64,000 nucleotides of DNA from Zoogloea sp. GTDB taxonomy: Bacteria; Pseudomonadota; Gammaproteobacteria; Burkholderiales; Rhodocyclaceae. The position numbers were made by a program, and so were the translations under genes. Each line of letters starts with the position of its first letter. Position 1 is the first letter of the stretch. Under the pieces are notes generated by a model. That model made no database searches and was not told where the DNA came from. It was given only the letters and a program-made list of their open reading frames with translations. Shown here one piece after another: positions 62,927 through 64,000 of the stretch. The stretch is from positions 1 through 64,000 of the forward strand of contig WBTZ01000006.1 of NCBI GenBank assembly GCA_009026175.1, given 5' to 3'.

Positions 62927-64000
62927 CAAGCCCCCCGAAGAGCGTGACGCCGGCACGCTGCGGCAGGAGGCCGAAGCGCGGCTGCGCGATCAGCCCCCCC
63001 TCACGGAGCCCGCCAACGAGGCCGATGCTCTTTACCTGCTGCACGAACTCCGCGTCCACCAGGTCGAGCTGGAGATGCAGAACGAAGAACTGCGCCGCGC
63101 ACGCCAGGAGGCCGACACCGCCCTGGAAGCGCTGATTCTCATCAATACGCACCTGGAATCCCTCGTCGCGGCCCGCACCGCCGAACTGGCGACCGCCCTT
63201 AATGCGGCCGAAGCGGCAAGCCGTGCCAAGAGCAGCTTTCTCGCCAACATCAGCCACGAGATCCGGACGCCGATGAACGGCATCCTGGGCATGGCGCAAC
63301 TGCTGATGCGGGAACACCCTACCCCGGCGCACGCCGAGAAGCTCAAGCGCATCGACGCAGCCGGCCAGCACCTGCTGCAGATCATCAACGACCTCCTTGA
63401 TCTCTCGCGGATCGAGGCCGGCAGTCTCGAACTGGAGTCAATCGACTTCAACCTCGAGGACTTGCTCGAACGCACGGTGGCCAGCGTGACCGGCCGTGCA
63501 GCCAGCAAGGGCCTCCAGATGCTGACCGACCTGCGCGGCTTGCCCTGCCGGCTGCGGGGAGACGAGCGGCGACTGGCCCAGGCCCTGCTCAACTATCTGG
63601 GCAATGCGATCAAGTTCACCGCCGCCGGCAGCATCACCCTGGGCGCACGCGTGGAGGAGGCCAACGAGACCGGATACCTGCTCCGCTTCGAGGTTTCCGA
63701 CGCCGGTATCGGCATCCCCGAGGCACAGCAGGCAGACCTCTTCGAAGCCTTTGCGCAGGCGGACAGCTCCACCACGCGCCGCTTTGGCGGCACCGGACTG
63801 GGGCTGGCCATCACCCGGCACATCGTCCAGGCCATGGGTGGCGATACTGGCGTGACCAGCCTCCCCGGCAAGGGTAGTTGTTTCTGGTTCACGGTCTGGT
63901 TCGGCAAAGGCCGTGAAGCGGGCACTGACTTGCCCGGCAAGGCCGACAGGGATGAGAGACGGCTCCGCAGCGAACATGGCGGAGCCCGGATCCTGGTGGT
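62916..64000 (+). CDS. Hybrid sensor histidine kinase (partial, 3' end beyond window)
   Basis: 361 residues are visible, running off the right edge. No transmembrane segment is seen, so it is probably cytoplasmic. An N-terminal coiled coil with '[20 protein letters not shown]' leads to the H-box with His114 in '[12 protein letters not shown]', the N-box 'NYLGNAIKF', and G-boxes 'DAGIGIP' and 'GGTGLGLAI'. The last residues 'GGARILVV' look like the start of a receiver domain, hence hybrid. GAAGG precedes the ATG, which lies inside the end of the CheB-CheR gene, implying coupled synthesis and a shared pathway. Confidence 0.93.
   Translation, partial: MSPDKPPEERDAGTLRQEAEARLRDQPPLTEPANEADALYLLHELRVHQVELEMQNEELRRARQEADTALEALILINTHLESLVAARTAELATALNAAEAASRAKSSFLANISHEIRTPMNGILGMAQLLMREHPTPAHAEKLKRIDAAGQHLLQIINDLLDLSRIEAGSLELESIDFNLEDLLERTVASVTGRAASKGLQMLTDLRGLPCRLRGDERRLAQALLNYLGNAIKFTAAGSITLGARVEEANETGYLLRFEVSDAGIGIPEAQQADLFEAFAQADSSTTRRFGGTGLGLAITRHIVQAMGGDTGVTSLPGKGSCFWFTVWFGKGREAGTDLPGKADRDERRLRSEHGGARILV

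Overview
The window is GC-rich, densely packed chromosomal DNA of a betaproteobacterium, most likely of the Rhodocyclales (Azoarcus/Thauera/Zoogloea/Azospira-like). Two things point there. One is the long, conserved minus-strand housekeeping order ndk-rlmN-pilW-rodZ-ispG-hisS-yfgM-bamB-der-hfq-hflX-hflK-hflC-DUF2065-hisZ-purA. The other is an exopolysaccharide locus of the XrtA/PEP-CTERM (EpsH) type. The genus is inferred from gene content only; no database comparison was possible.

Region 1 (1-15.5 kb, all minus strand) is one long exopolysaccharide operon. Read 5' to 3' it encodes the outer-membrane export lipoprotein, chain-length determinant, tyrosine autokinase, outer-membrane protein, AAA ATPase, polysaccharide deacetylase, FemAB-like protein, two glycosyltransferases, an asparagine-synthase-like amidotransferase, two more glycosyltransferases and a CapK/PaaK-like adenylate-forming enzyme cut by the left edge. 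Most junctions are ATGA overlaps or gaps under 15 bp. The exosortase gene (xrtA) is not inside the block. Region 2 (15.6-18.5 kb) holds an outer-membrane beta-barrel protein and a LolD/MacB-type ATPase, divergent from a LolA-like periplasmic protein; the matching permease is absent.

Region 3 (18.5-39 kb) is housekeeping: a HugZ-family protein, rlmB and rnr; three tandem tRNA-Leu(CAG) units on the plus strand, each with its own promoter and terminator; then the purA-to-ndk block for protein quality control (hflKC), RNA chaperone and GTPases (hfq, hflX, der), outer-membrane assembly (bamB), isoprenoids (ispG), cell shape (rodZ), type IV pili (pilW) and rRNA/tRNA modification (rlmN). Upstream of ndk, next to the cytochrome cbb3 assembly genes ccoI-ccoS, a 410-bp gap contains a perfect FNR-type palindrome at class II spacing from a -10 box. 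It is bracketed by two intrinsic terminators and looks like an undescribed oxygen-regulated small RNA gene of about 110 nt. I consider this the most interesting object in the window.

Region 4 (42-49.6 kb) is an envelope/general-stress island of small proteins (DUF3309, DUF1328, SYLF/YSC84, DUF4398 lipoprotein, DUF4398-OmpA, CsbD, DUF883, DUF1840, a coupled pair of tiny ORFs). It has two Crp/Fnr-family regulators and ends in an N-formylglutamate amidohydrolase-like and a transglutaminase-like gene. Region 5 (49.6-64 kb) contains a giant 2,967-residue cyclic beta-glucan synthase (NdvB-like), a CPA1-type cation/proton antiporter, a CheB-CheR-PAS fusion protein and an overlapping hybrid histidine kinase that runs off the right edge.
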